Shown: positions 8,878 to 16,940 of the stretch, in pieces | Layout: each line of letters begins with the position of its first letter | Numbering within the stretch: the first letter of the stretch is position 1 | Source: an uncultured Clostridium sp. | GTDB lineage: Bacteria; Bacillota; Clostridia; TANB77; CAG-508 | Assembly: GCA_946409935.1 (NCBI GenBank) | Contig: CAMJYG010000026.1 | Coordinates: 1 to 32,280, forward strand | Length of the DNA: 32,280 nt | Direction of reading: 5' to 3' | Notes under the pieces: model-generated | What the model was told of the DNA's origin: nothing | Databases searched by the model: none | Seen by the model: the letters and a program-made list of their open reading frames with translations, nothing else | Made by a program: the position numbers and the translations under genes

Positions 8878-9175
8878 AAAACCTAATATATAAATAATTT
8901 ATGAAATGATCAAATCTGTGCATTAAACCGAGGGGTACTGGTCAGCCATGAATAATTAGAAGTCCGCGCGAGTGATTAGTTATAAAAAATTTTGTAATGG
9001 CTCGGGGGGACCGTTCAATGATTTACAAAAGTTCGGAGAACTTTTGGCTAAATCATTAGAATGGGGAGAATGAAAAAAATTTTTATAACTAATCACGGTT
9101 AAGCAGGACAACGGAATTATAAGGCTGACTAGTAACAACCGAGGAATAATATAAATTATTTATATATTAGGTTTT
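8878..9175. other. Large AT-rich palindrome interrupted by an inserted element
   Basis: Positions 8878-8902 and 9151-9175 are perfect 25-bp inverted complements. Between them sit short spacers and the palindromic element at 8934-9136. Without the insert the two arms would form one strong hairpin in the gap between rlmN and the P-loop gene, and the last bases (TTTT) make it terminator-like. The gap of about 360 bp holds nothing else. The element therefore landed in the loop of a pre-existing terminator-like hairpin. Confidence 0.75.
8934..9136. mobile_element. Dispersed palindromic element, copy 2, with target duplication
   Basis: A 203-bp element with imperfect 14-bp terminal inverted repeats (GGTACTGGTCAGCC on the left, GGCTGACTAGTAAC on the right). 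It is flanked by an 8-bp direct repeat, AACCGAGG, at 8926-8933 and 9137-9144. The interior matches copy 1 almost base for base, including the GTGATTAGTTATAAAA stem, the GTCCGCGCGA/GGTTAAGCAGGAC internal loop and the apical AAAAGTTC/GAACTTTT hairpin. It has no coding capacity. The direct repeat is what a transposase-mobilised non-autonomous element (MITE) would leave. The complex conserved fold is more than a MITE normally needs. Confidence 0.8.
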
Positions 9176-9198
9176 TAATACAAATTATTTTTCAAATT

Positions 9199-10221
9199 TC
9201 AAATTAAATTCTTTCTTCGTAATTGCCCACACGCAGCATCAATATCTGAACCTAATTCTCTTCTTATTGTTGCAACAATTCCATGTTCATTTAAATAATC
9301 TCTAAACTTCATAATATTCTCATTTGAGCTTTTATCAAACTGCCCATTTTCTATTTTATTAATAGGTATTAAATTAACATGGCAAAGCATTCCACGTAGC
9401 AATTTTACTAATTGCTTTGCATCTTCTAAGTTATCATTATTATCTTTGGCTAATGCATATTCAAATGATATTCTACGGTGTGTTTTTTCTATATAATCTT
9501 TACATGCTTGCAAAAGTTCTTCTATTGGATATGTATTATTAACTGGCATCATACTACTTCTTTTTTGATTGTCTGTAGCATGTAATGAAATAGAAAGTGT
9601 ACATTGAATATTTTCTTCTGCTAGCTTATAAATTTTAGGTACTAAACCACTTGTCGATACACTAATATGTCGAGCGCCTATATTTAGTCCTTTAGGATTA
9701 TTTATAATTCTTATTGCATTTACAACATTATCATAATTATCTAATGGTTCTCCTATCCCCATAAACACTACATTAGATATTTTTTCACCTGTATCTTGTT
9801 CTACTGCTATAATTTGCTCTACAATTTCCCCACTTGTTAGACTTCTAATAAAATTTATCCCTGTTGATGCACAAAATTTGCATCCCATTTTACAACCAAT
9901 TTGAGAAGATACACAAATACTATTTCCATGATGATATCTCATTAACACTGTTTCAATTGCATTTCCATCTAAAACATCAAATAAGTATTTAATTGTTCCA
10001 TCTTTTGATTCTTGTTTTTTTAAAATATTAAAATTACATATTGTATAATTTTCTTTTAATTTCTCTCTCAATTCTTTTGATAAATTTGTCATTTCATCAA
10101 AAGATTTTACCTTTTCATCATATAGCCATTTCATTATTTGTTCTGCTCTAAACGGTTTTTCACCTATATTTTTCAATTCTTCTCTTAACTCTTCTATGTC
10201 ATAATCTTTTATATTTTTCAC
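9199..10221 (-). CDS. rlmN: 23S rRNA (A2503-C2)/tRNA (A37) methyltransferase RlmN
   Basis: A radical-SAM dual-specificity methyltransferase that puts a methyl on C2 of A2503 in 23S rRNA, tuning the peptidyl-transferase tunnel. The 340-residue protein has the CxxxCxxC iron-sulfur motif as C110, C114 and C117 (IGCKMGCKFCASTG), VFMGIGEPLDNYDNV as the SAM-binding GGE-like segment, SISLHA, and the C-terminal AACGQLRRK that carries the cysteine forming the methyl intermediate. It starts at GTG 10221 with AAGGAAG upstream. The family does not include the Cfr resistance signature as far as can be judged by eye, so ordinary RlmN is favoured. Confidence 0.95.
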   Translation of the reverse strand: MKNIKDYDIEELREELKNIGEKPFRAEQIMKWLYDEKVKSFDEMTNLSKELREKLKENYTICNFNILKKQESKDGTIKYLFDVLDGNAIETVLMRYHHGNSICVSSQIGCKMGCKFCASTGINFIRSLTSGEIVEQIIAVEQDTGEKISNVVFMGIGEPLDNYDNVVNAIRIINNPKGLNIGARHISVSTSGLVPKIYKLAEENIQCTLSISLHATDNQKRSSMMPVNNTYPIEELLQACKDYIEKTHRRISFEYALAKDNNDNLEDAKQLVKLLRGMLCHVNLIPINKIENGQFDKSSNENIMKFRDYLNEHGIVATIRRELGSDIDAACGQLRRKNLI

Positions 10222-10236
10222 TCTAAATTCACTTCC

Positions 10237-10800
10237 TTATAAATGGAATTTTCTAATTATTTCTTCTTTTACATCTTTTGAGCATAACACAAGACTAAGT
10301 AAAAAGTTTATAACACATATAATACACGCAAATATACTCAAAGTTTTATTATGAACTACATTTTCTACTATCAATACAATTGGCGCCATACTCAAAAATA
10401 CTATTATTAATTGGTATATAGCATATTTTAAGTATTTTTTATAACTTACAATTGTTAATATTAACATTGTAATATTGGCAATAATAATCATAATAGGTAT
10501 TGCAATATCTGTAGACCATCCTTTAAAACCTGTTTTGTAATCTATATATAGTGTTAACATAGATAATGCAATTGCTTGAAGTAATACATGTGCAGCAATA
10601 TTTGTATTTCTTTTTATAGAATAAATTACAGTTACCCAGGCATATATAATTCCACAATTACAAAGTGCTGCCCATCTAATTTTGGGTGTTACAAGCCTAT
10701 TTATTATTACTAAACCTATACCTATTATTATAGATATTAAAGTTAAAATTTTTACAATTCTATCACTTTTCTTACTATTCAATTTCTGAGGATATATCAT
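10237..10800 (-). CDS. DUF6320-like integral membrane protein
   Basis: A 187-residue protein with five or six hydrophobic helices (for example ILTLISIIIGIGLVIINRLV, DIAIPIMIIIANITMLILTI, LSIFACIICVINFLLSLVL) and short basic ends. From memory of clostridial genomes it resembles DUF6320 proteins, which sit beside an acyltransferase and an alpha/beta hydrolase. It lacks the N-terminal zinc ribbon I associate with longer members. Its ATG lies 26 bp inside the end of the upstream acyltransferase gene, so the two are translationally coupled. Function unknown; a partner of the acyltransferase at the membrane is an inference. Confidence 0.55.
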   Translation of the reverse strand: MIYPQKLNSKKSDRIVKILTLISIIIGIGLVIINRLVTPKIRWAALCNCGIIYAWVTVIYSIKRNTNIAAHVLLQAIALSMLTLYIDYKTGFKGWSTDIAIPIMIIIANITMLILTIVSYKKYLKYAIYQLIIVFLSMAPIVLIVENVVHNKTLSIFACIICVINFLLSLVLCSKDVKEEIIRKFHL

Positions 10801-12067
10801 CTAAAACACCATTACTTTCTATTTCTACTTTTATTCCTTTATTTGTCAAAAATTTATAAAATCTTCTTTCAATACAATTACTATGTAAAATTGATGTAAA
10901 TGTAAATGCCATTTTATTTTCAAAAGTACAGCTTGAGCATTTTATTTTTTCCACTGGTTCTGGTGCAATAAGCATTAGAAAATAATTAATATAATCTTTA
11001 TACTTTCCAATAATTCCTATTCTACCTATATTTGAATATGTTATTGTAGTATATTTTCTAATTTCAATATAGCCTAATCGTACAACAGCTTTTTTTATAA
11101 ATAGCGGAATTGCTCTTATAAAAACATTGTTTCCCAACTTAACATTTGCTGACATTGTTTTTAGAATTTCTTCTTCATTTAGTTTTTCTTTAAAATCTTT
11201 TTTTACAAATTCTATAATTTTATCAAAAGTATTCAAATTTTGCATTTGCGCTTCAACAGTAATATACGAGAAGAAATTTGACATTGTTTTTGATTGAAAA
11301 TATTTTTTTAAGTTTACAGGTATACATACTTTTATTGGCTTTTTAGACTTATTTTTTTGCTTATTATAATTTTCTTCATAAATAGCATATATCAAAACTG
11401 CTGTAAGATATTGTGTTATTGTTGTATCATATTTTTTGCTTTCTTTTTTTAAACTCTCTAAATCTATTATTTCATGTATAGCACTTACAGCACCCAATTT
11501 CATCTTTTTTCCTTTTAATACGTACGCTTTTTTAGTAGATGCATTTGACTTGGCTTTTTTATCATAATTTTTTATATAACTATCTTCTGTGTCATATTCT
11601 ATTTTTCTTATTTGCCTTTCTTCATCATTTAAAATTTCCGGATACATCAGTTCTAAATATGTATATATAATCTCTCTAAAAAATGTTGTTCCACTATTTC
11701 CATCTGTTAAAGAATGGAAAATATCTATATTTATTTTATTTTCAAAATATGTAACCTTAAATAAATAATTATTATTTTTCCTTGGTTCAATATATTTGCA
11801 TGGGTAATCCTCTTCTTCTGTAACTATAGGAAGTTTAGGATTATGCTCTAAATAATACCAGAAAAAACCTGGCTTCATTCTCACTTGAAAAGATTGATAT
11901 TTCTCCAAAGTTTGATTTACTGCTTCTTGCAATATATTAGGTTCTATTTTTTCATTTAATACTGCTGATAATCTGAAAACTGTACTATACTTTTTTCCTG
12001 CAGAAATAGGAAAAATTTTTGCAGAATTATCTAACTTTCTCCAGTAAAGCTTGTTATCTTTTTTCAT
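10775..12067 (-). CDS. Condensation-domain-type acyltransferase (alcohol acetyltransferase-like)
   Basis: A 430-residue protein with the chloramphenicol-acetyltransferase/condensation fold signature HSLTDG at residues 118-123 (HxxxDG, with histidine as catalytic base). The N-terminus LDNSAKIFPISAGKKYSTVFRL and the mid-protein KVCIPVNLKKYFQSKTMSNFFSYI match what I know of alcohol acetyltransferase-like proteins in Firmicutes. The acyl donor and acceptor cannot be read. It lies in a three-gene set: alpha/beta hydrolase (upstream, 47 bp away), this gene, then the overlapping DUF6320-like membrane protein. Such a set could modify a lipid or glycan, but this is inference. Confidence 0.65.
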   Translation of the reverse strand: MKKDNKLYWRKLDNSAKIFPISAGKKYSTVFRLSAVLNEKIEPNILQEAVNQTLEKYQSFQVRMKPGFFWYYLEHNPKLPIVTEEEDYPCKYIEPRKNNNYLFKVTYFENKINIDIFHSLTDGNSGTTFFREIIYTYLELMYPEILNDEERQIRKIEYDTEDSYIKNYDKKAKSNASTKKAYVLKGKKMKLGAVSAIHEIIDLESLKKESKKYDTTITQYLTAVLIYAIYEENYNKQKNKSKKPIKVCIPVNLKKYFQSKTMSNFFSYITVEAQMQNLNTFDKIIEFVKKDFKEKLNEEEILKTMSANVKLGNNVFIRAIPLFIKKAVVRLGYIEIRKYTTITYSNIGRIGIIGKYKDYINYFLMLIAPEPVEKIKCSSCTFENKMAFTFTSILHSNCIERRFYKFLTNKGIKVEIESNGVLDDISSEIE

Positions 12068-12114
12068 TTTTAATCACATTCCTTTCTCAAGGCACAAATC
12101 CGGTTGGAAAAGAA

Positions 12115-13005
12115 TTAAATTTTGACAAGGCATATTATATCCTTATATCCATTTTCTATTAAATCTTCACTACTATTTTTTTCTATCATCCATATATGAG
12201 CAGCTTTTTCATATTCTTTTATTTGGATATCTACTCCAACACTTTTTGCTTTTTGCTTTAATATGTGAACATCTGGATTTAAAATATCATAAGTTCCTGT
12301 TAAAATTGTAATATTATTTAATTTGGATAAGTTTCCTTCAATCGGATTAACTAAATAGCTATTTATTCCGTCTTCTCCAGCATATGCAATTCCTGCAAGC
12401 TTTAATTTTTCTTTATTTAATTGCTTATCATTTTTTTGTACCTCATCAATTTTCGGGTTATTTAATCTTACATCTAGCCATGGTGAAATTAAAATTGTTT
12501 TATATGGCAATGGTAAAAATTCTTCAGATATTCTTTCTTCTAAAGCAAGACCTAAGCCCCCACCTGCAGAATCTCCCATGAGTATCAAATTATTAGTGTC
12601 TACTTTATCTATTATTTCTTTGTATAATGGAACTACCATTTGAAATACATCTTTATAATTATATTTAGGTGTTAATGGATAATCTGGTAAAATTACAGTT
12701 GCACCTGTATCATTTACTATATTTTCCAGAAAGTCCCAATGCTGTTTTGTCGCTTCTGCTACATAAGCACCACCATGAAAATATAATATTACCTGATTAT
12801 TTTCATTTTCTTTTATATTTTTAGGTTTTATAATAAATATCTTTCTTCCCATGAATTGTTTTGTTTCTATTTCAATTTTTCGCTCATCTTTTTTTGGTAT
12901 TTGTGTTTCTATATCTGCTATAAGGAAGTATGCTGATATTGTTAATGCTATTAATATTATTACAAGTATTACTCTTGAAAACCATTTTAATATTTTTACT
13001 TTCAT
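12115..13005 (-). CDS. Membrane-anchored alpha/beta hydrolase (HSL-type esterase/lipase)
   Basis: A 296-residue protein. Residues ~9-31 form one hydrophobic helix (VILVIILIALTISAYFLIA) that anchors the enzyme. The oxyanion motif HGG is at 77-79 (YFHGGAYVAE) and the nucleophile elbow GDSAGGG puts Ser at 146. An aspartate follows in LTGTYDILNPDV, and the catalytic histidine is in AAHIWMI near 271. This is the hormone-sensitive-lipase/acetyl-hydrolase arrangement. It probably de-esterifies an acylated substrate on the outer face of the membrane, next to an acyltransferase gene that could make the ester. A promoter at 13037-13065 lies directly upstream. Confidence 0.8.
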   Translation of the reverse strand: MKVKILKWFSRVILVIILIALTISAYFLIADIETQIPKKDERKIEIETKQFMGRKIFIIKPKNIKENENNQVILYFHGGAYVAEATKQHWDFLENIVNDTGATVILPDYPLTPKYNYKDVFQMVVPLYKEIIDKVDTNNLILMGDSAGGGLGLALEERISEEFLPLPYKTILISPWLDVRLNNPKIDEVQKNDKQLNKEKLKLAGIAYAGEDGINSYLVNPIEGNLSKLNNITILTGTYDILNPDVHILKQKAKSVGVDIQIKEYEKAAHIWMIEKNSSEDLIENGYKDIICLVKI

Positions 13006-13024
13006 TTTTAATCATATTCCTTTT

Positions 13025-13104
13025 TTTATTGCCTACATTTTACTATAAAAATAATAAAAAGGCAAGACGTAAATCTTGCCTTTTGTTATTCGTATATTTG
13101 TAGG
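13025..13104 (-). repeat. Terminator-promoter module, copy 1
   Basis: About 80 bp nearly identical to 14962-15040. It consists of a terminator hairpin (AAAAGGCAAG-acgtaaat-CTTGCCTTTT, 13057-13084) whose arm supplies the -35 box of a promoter. Just before the hairpin on the minus strand one reads L-Q-I-Y-E-stop, close to the P-Q-I-L-E-stop that ends the surface-protein fragment at 15022. So this copy carries the last codons of a lost paralogue. Confidence 0.7.
13037..13065 (-). promoter_or_regulatory. SigA-type promoter for the hydrolase-acyltransferase-DUF6320 set
   Basis: On the minus strand TTGCCT (13065-13060), a 17-nt spacer and TAAAAT (13042-13037) form a good vegetative promoter. The -35 box is built from the 3' arm of the preceding terminator hairpin, so termination and re-initiation are fused. 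The first ATG downstream is the alpha/beta hydrolase at 13005. Confidence 0.6.
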
Positions 13105-13106
13105 TT

Positions 13107-13176
13107 GTTACTGGTCAGCCATTTATAACTAATCACGGTTAAGCAGGACAATGAAATTTTAAGGCTGACTAGTGAC
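13107..13176. repeat. Dispersed palindromic element, copy 3 (internal deletion)
   Basis: The left end GTTACTGGTCAGCC (13107-13120) is followed at once by the right half of the core (TTATAACTAATCACGG, then TTAAGCAGGACAATG) and the right end GGCTGACTAGTGAC (13163-13176). The left arm of the main stem and the apical hairpin seen in copies 1 and 2 are missing. It sits between the AAA-ATPase stop codon and the terminator-promoter module. Confidence 0.8.
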
Positions 13177-13178
13177 AA

Positions 13179-14867
13179 TTATTCTCCTATTATTTCAGAA
13201 TAAATATTATCTACAACTGCTACTATACTATATTTTTTTAAATTATCTACATTTTTTATTTCTTCATATTCACAATATCTTTTAATTTGCTCTCTAGCTT
13301 CTTTTTGTCTTTCTTTTAATTTGTCTGCTTCATCTTTCTTTAAATATTTAAATTCTATCATTATTGAATAATATCCTTTGCCTTGTTGTCTTGGTATTAG
13401 TAATAAATCTGGATATTCTCTTTCAACTTCATATTCTGATTTTATCCAATATGCATTTTTTAAATTCATTACTATTGAATAAAATAGCACTTTTACATAT
13501 TTCTCATCAAATTTTTGGTAATCTCTATTTGATAAATTTTTTAAATATTCTTTTAACACTTCTATTACTTTATCTATTTTTCCTTCAAAAGCCAATTCTT
13601 GTGCCATTATACTATAATTTATTCTGTCTATTCTAAATTCTATATTCTTTTCTACACTTTCTAGAAAATACTCTGCATATAATTCTTTCATTACTTTATT
13701 TGGAATTTTTAATTCCGGTGTTCCTAATACTTCGTTTGATATTGTTAAATATCCTAAATAGAATAACATTGATATTAATTCTTGGTCTCCAAATTCTATT
13801 TCTGGATTAAATTTATCTATTATAGGCATTACTATTCCTTTTCCTAAAATTGTTTGTTCAATTATGTTCTTTGATTGCTCTCCTTGACATATTTGTAGCA
13901 TTTTTGATAGTTTAGCATAATCACTTGCTATATTTACATCTATTAAACTTTCTGGAAGCCTACCTATTCCTATATAATCTGATAATAAATATAAGCACAT
14001 ATTAGCATTATACATATGTATTTTACTTCCGATTGAAAACTTATATCCATCATAGTTTTCTTGCATTGTTGGTAATAGCTTATCTTGTTCCTCTTTTGAA
14101 ATTTCTTGTTCATCCATTAGTTCTATAACTTCATCTTTTGTAAATCCTGCCATTTCGTTAAATCTTTGATCTCTTGTTATGTCTTTCGATATATTAAATC
14201 CAGATGTTAAGCTATCTAATGTTATTGGTGCTACTCCTGTTATAAATATTCTATTTACTACTGTTTCTGTTCCTTTTTTTAGAATTTCATACCATTTACG
14301 TACTTTACCATTTTTTGATACTAAATTTTTAAATTGCTCTGTATGAAAACTTAATAGTTCATTTGCGAAATGGTCATATTCATCTATTATTACATATATT
14401 TTTTGATTTGGTTTTTGAAGTGAAAATGCCGTAAATATACTATTTAATATCTCTTCTGCTTCTTGTGATTCATTTATATAAAAATCAATATTATATTTTC
14501 CTACAAAATATTTTATAGATTCTATTACAGTTGCCTTAAATCCACCTATTGTTTTTTCTAATGAATTTGTATCTATCCCTGAAAAATTGAATTTCAATAT
14601 GTGATAACTATTTTTTTGTTCTGTTGGATTTTTACCTATATACGTATCTTTAAAAAGTTTATCAAATTTTTCCGTCTTTAATATATCATAATAATTTTCA
14701 AGAACGCTTGTAAATAATGTTTTTCCAAATTTTCGTGGTCTTAAAAACATTATTCTTTTATCATCTAAGCTTTCTAGTTTTTCTATATATTTAGTTTTAT
14801 CTACATAGTAATACCCTTCTTCTACTAACTCTTCATAATTACTTATTCCTTTTGGCAATCTCTTCAT
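13179..14867 (-). CDS. AAA-ATPase/PD-(D/E)XK nuclease-like protein (PF09820/PF08011 type)
   Basis: A 562-residue protein starting MKRLPKGISNYEELVEEGYYYVDKT in this start choice. The N-terminal AAA-ATPase_like domain shows the diagnostic Walker A variant FLRPRKFGKTLF, Walker B VIIDEYDHF and the sensor region FITGVAPITLD. The C-terminal ~120 residues (EVEREYPDLLLIPRQ, YYSIMIEFKYLKK) match the DUF1703 PD-(D/E)XK nuclease core, with D and E-x-K in place. These proteins are common in gut anaerobes, often in multiple copies; their role is not settled. The start at 14867 is chosen because GAGAGGA lies 12 nt before it, the same spacing as murI and ychF. An ATG at 14879 is too close to the site. Confidence 0.85.
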   Translation of the reverse strand: MKRLPKGISNYEELVEEGYYYVDKTKYIEKLESLDDKRIMFLRPRKFGKTLFTSVLENYYDILKTEKFDKLFKDTYIGKNPTEQKNSYHILKFNFSGIDTNSLEKTIGGFKATVIESIKYFVGKYNIDFYINESQEAEEILNSIFTAFSLQKPNQKIYVIIDEYDHFANELLSFHTEQFKNLVSKNGKVRKWYEILKKGTETVVNRIFITGVAPITLDSLTSGFNISKDITRDQRFNEMAGFTKDEVIELMDEQEISKEEQDKLLPTMQENYDGYKFSIGSKIHMYNANMCLYLLSDYIGIGRLPESLIDVNIASDYAKLSKMLQICQGEQSKNIIEQTILGKGIVMPIIDKFNPEIEFGDQELISMLFYLGYLTISNEVLGTPELKIPNKVMKELYAEYFLESVEKNIEFRIDRINYSIMAQELAFEGKIDKVIEVLKEYLKNLSNRDYQKFDEKYVKVLFYSIVMNLKNAYWIKSEYEVEREYPDLLLIPRQQGKGYYSIMIEFKYLKKDEADKLKERQKEAREQIKRYCEYEEIKNVDNLKKYSIVAVVDNIYSEIIGE

Positions 14868-14961
14868 TTTTACCATCATTCCTCTCTAAAATGAATAAAT
14901 CTAGATAAAAAAAAATAAAATTTTAACGATGCTATATTTAAAAATGCTTGGTCTCTTTTAT

Positions 14962-15040
14962 TTATTGCCTATATTCTACTATAAAAAAAATAAAAAGGCA
15001 AGACGTAAATCTTGCCTTTTGTTATTCTAATATTTGAGGT
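14962..15040 (-). repeat. Terminator-promoter module, copy 2
   Basis: The second copy of the module at 13025-13104. The hairpin AAAAGGCAAG-acgtaaat-CTTGCCTTTT (14993-15020) directly follows the stop codon of the surface-protein fragment at 15022. On the minus strand it is followed by TTGCCT (15001-14996), 17 nt, TAGAAT (14978-14973), which probably drives the AAA-ATPase gene at 14867. Confidence 0.7.
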
Positions 15041-15555
15041 AGAAAATCAGATTTTAGGCATACTATCGGACAAATACCCCAATTTGAAGAAACAGGATAA
15101 TTTCCTCCCGAAGTTAATCGTCCATAACAATCTAACGCACCACTCTTACACCTACACAATGAATTATTTTCTCCCGCATTGGGTGACGCAAACCACATAA
15201 AAAACAAATTTCCCGTGTATTCTCCTGGTCCATACATTCTATTATACCCCATATTATCAACTGTTTTCCAGTTTGTCGAATTACCCGGAGCATAGATACC
15301 TTCGACTAATTCTCCTCCGATTGTATAAATGTATCCTCTTCCTCCTTGCCAATTCCAGCTACCATTACTATACTGCTCATTACTATAATCAATATATATT
15401 GCTTCTAGCTTTTCTCCATTATTATTATTAACTGTATGAGTAACTTGATTATATGATTCTAGAAACATTTCTATACTTGGTGTTGCAATTGCATACTCAG
15501 CAAGTATATATCTTAAAGATAAATTTTCTATTTTTTTACCAAAAATACTGTGCAA
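15022..15555 (-). pseudogene. C-terminal fragment of a surface/pilin-like protein
   Basis: 177 residues can be read, but only from a TTG (15555) with no ribosome binding site and no signal peptide. The sequence is glycine-, asparagine- and tyrosine-rich (NGSWNWQGGRGYIYTIGGEL) and ends MWFASPNAGENN ... WGICPIVCLKSDFLPQILE. That ending is the (L)ASP...RPIVCLKSD pattern found at the C-termini of clostridial surface and prepilin-type proteins. The N-terminal helix and signal are missing. The break coincides with the left end of a 65-bp structured repeat (15548-15613), suggesting truncation at that repeat. A terminator follows the stop directly. Confidence 0.55.
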
Positions 15556-15613
15556 CGCTTAAGGCAAAATCCTTTTTATATAATAAGGAAGTCATCCTTT
15601 CCTATTGTATAAA
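15548..15613. repeat. Two-hairpin structured repeat, copy A
   Basis: The order is CTGTGCAACGC, then AAGG-caaaat-CCTT plus a T tract, then a hairpin pairing TATATAATAAGG with CCTATTGTATA. The same order occurs at 22159-22223 and, inverted, at 22980-23040, with different but still pairing stems. It fills the gap between dnaJ and the surface-protein fragment. Confidence 0.6.
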
Positions 15614-15668
15614 AATTATATATTAACTTGAAGCAATGCAAAATTAGCTGTGAATTGTAACAAAATTT

Positions 15669-16823
15669 TTATCCAAATAATCCTCTCTTTTTTACAGGTG
15701 GTTGTTCATTCATAGTTTTTGCAAGTTGCATTAATAAATCTCTTTGCTCTTTTGTCAATCTCTTTGGCGTTTGAACAATTACTGTAAATATAAAATCCCC
15801 TACATTACTTGAATTTATTGATTTAAATCCTTTATTTCTTATAGTAAATTTTGCTCCTGTTTGAGTTCCTTCTGGTATTTTATATTTCTCTTTCGTTCCA
15901 TCTACCATTGGTATTTCTAACTCTGCACCTAATGTAGCTTGAGTAATTGTAATTGGAATTTCACACATAACTTGATTTCCTTTTCTTGTATAAATACTAT
16001 GTCTTTTTATTCTTACTGTTATGTATAAATCTCCTCTTGGACCACCTTTTTCTCCACTTTCACCTTCGCTTCTTAATACTACTGTTTGATTATCATCAAT
16101 TCCAGCAGGTATTTTCACTTTTATTTTTGGCTGTTTTCTAATCTTTCCTGAGCCATGACATTTTTCGCATGGTTCTTTTATAACTTCTCCTGTTCCATGG
16201 CATGTTGTACATGTTCTTCTTGTTTGCATTTGCCCTAAAATAGTATTTTGAACAGCAGTTACTTGACCAGTTCCATTACAAGTTGGACATTTTGTTACAG
16301 ATGTTCCAGGTTTAGCACCATTTCCATGGCAGGCATCACAAGTTTCATTTCTAGTAACTATAATTTCTTTTTCTACTCCTAAAAATGCTTGTTCAAATGT
16401 TATATCCATAGAAAAATTTAAATCTGCACCTTTTCTAGGTCCTGTCTGTTTTCTACTAGAACTTCTACTACCAAATCCACCACCAAAAAATGATGAGAAT
16501 ATATCTCCTAAGTCACCAAAATCATCAAAATCAGATGTTGAATATGAATAATATCCACCACCTCCAAATGGTCCTCCTGCTCCACCAAATCCTTGTGGAC
16601 CGTCATGTCCAAATTGGTCATACATTTTTCTTTTTTGTGGATCAGATAAATTTTCATAAGCTTCATTTACTTCCTTAAATTTAGCTTCTGCTTCTGCTTT
16701 ATTATCTGGATTAGCATCTGGATGATATTTCTTTGCTAGTTTACGATAAGCTTTTTTTAATTCATCATCTGTTGCATTTTTATTAACTCCCAATACTTCA
16801 TAATAATCTCTTTTTGTAGCCAT
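15669..16823 (-). CDS. dnaJ: Chaperone DnaJ (Hsp40)
   Basis: The co-chaperone that delivers unfolded clients to DnaK and stimulates its ATPase. The 384-residue protein has a J domain with HPD at 34-36, a Gly/Phe-rich linker (about 73-120: [26 protein letters not shown]), four zinc-binding CxxCxGxG repeats ([32 protein letters not shown]), and the C-terminal substrate domain. It is a full-length type I DnaJ. The gene is last in the hrcA-grpE-dnaK-orf-dnaJ order. Its ATG lacks a close ribosome binding site; a strong GGGAGG lies about 37 nt upstream, in front of a five-codon ATG frame. Confidence 0.97.
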   Translation of the reverse strand: MATKRDYYEVLGVNKNATDDELKKAYRKLAKKYHPDANPDNKAEAEAKFKEVNEAYENLSDPQKRKMYDQFGHDGPQGFGGAGGPFGGGGYYSYSTSDFDDFGDLGDIFSSFFGGGFGSRSSSRKQTGPRKGADLNFSMDITFEQAFLGVEKEIIVTRNETCDACHGNGAKPGTSVTKCPTCNGTGQVTAVQNTILGQMQTRRTCTTCHGTGEVIKEPCEKCHGSGKIRKQPKIKVKIPAGIDDNQTVVLRSEGESGEKGGPRGDLYITVRIKRHSIYTRKGNQVMCEIPITITQATLGAELEIPMVDGTKEKYKIPEGTQTGAKFTIRNKGFKSINSSNVGDFIFTVIVQTPKRLTKEQRDLLMQLAKTMNEQPPVKKRGLFG

Positions 16824-16904
16824 TTTTAGTCTATGCTATATTCCTATTAACATAGTTTCCTCCCTTCCTTATCATCTTTTAGTTATTATTTACTTTTAAA
16901 AATT

Positions 16905-16936
16905 CAGGCGGAATAATTTAATATCATCCCGCCAAA
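16905..16936 (-). terminator. Hairpin between the 146-residue gene and dnaJ
   Basis: On the minus strand GGCGG-(gatgatattaaattatt)-CCGCC is followed by TGAATTTTT. It lies just after the stop at 16941 and before dnaJ, so it may partly terminate or protect the upstream heat-shock mRNA and reduce dnaJ expression. Confidence 0.6.
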
Positions 16937-16940
16937 TTAT

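Noticed and set aside
13179-14867. The AAA-ATPase gene as a phage-defence gene
   Set aside because: Its PF09820/PF08011-type architecture is widespread and of unsettled role, and nothing next to it points to defence.
15012-15200. Plus-strand frame of 62 codons over the surface-protein fragment
   Set aside because: It is antisense to a frame with a recognisable C-terminal pattern and has no start signal.
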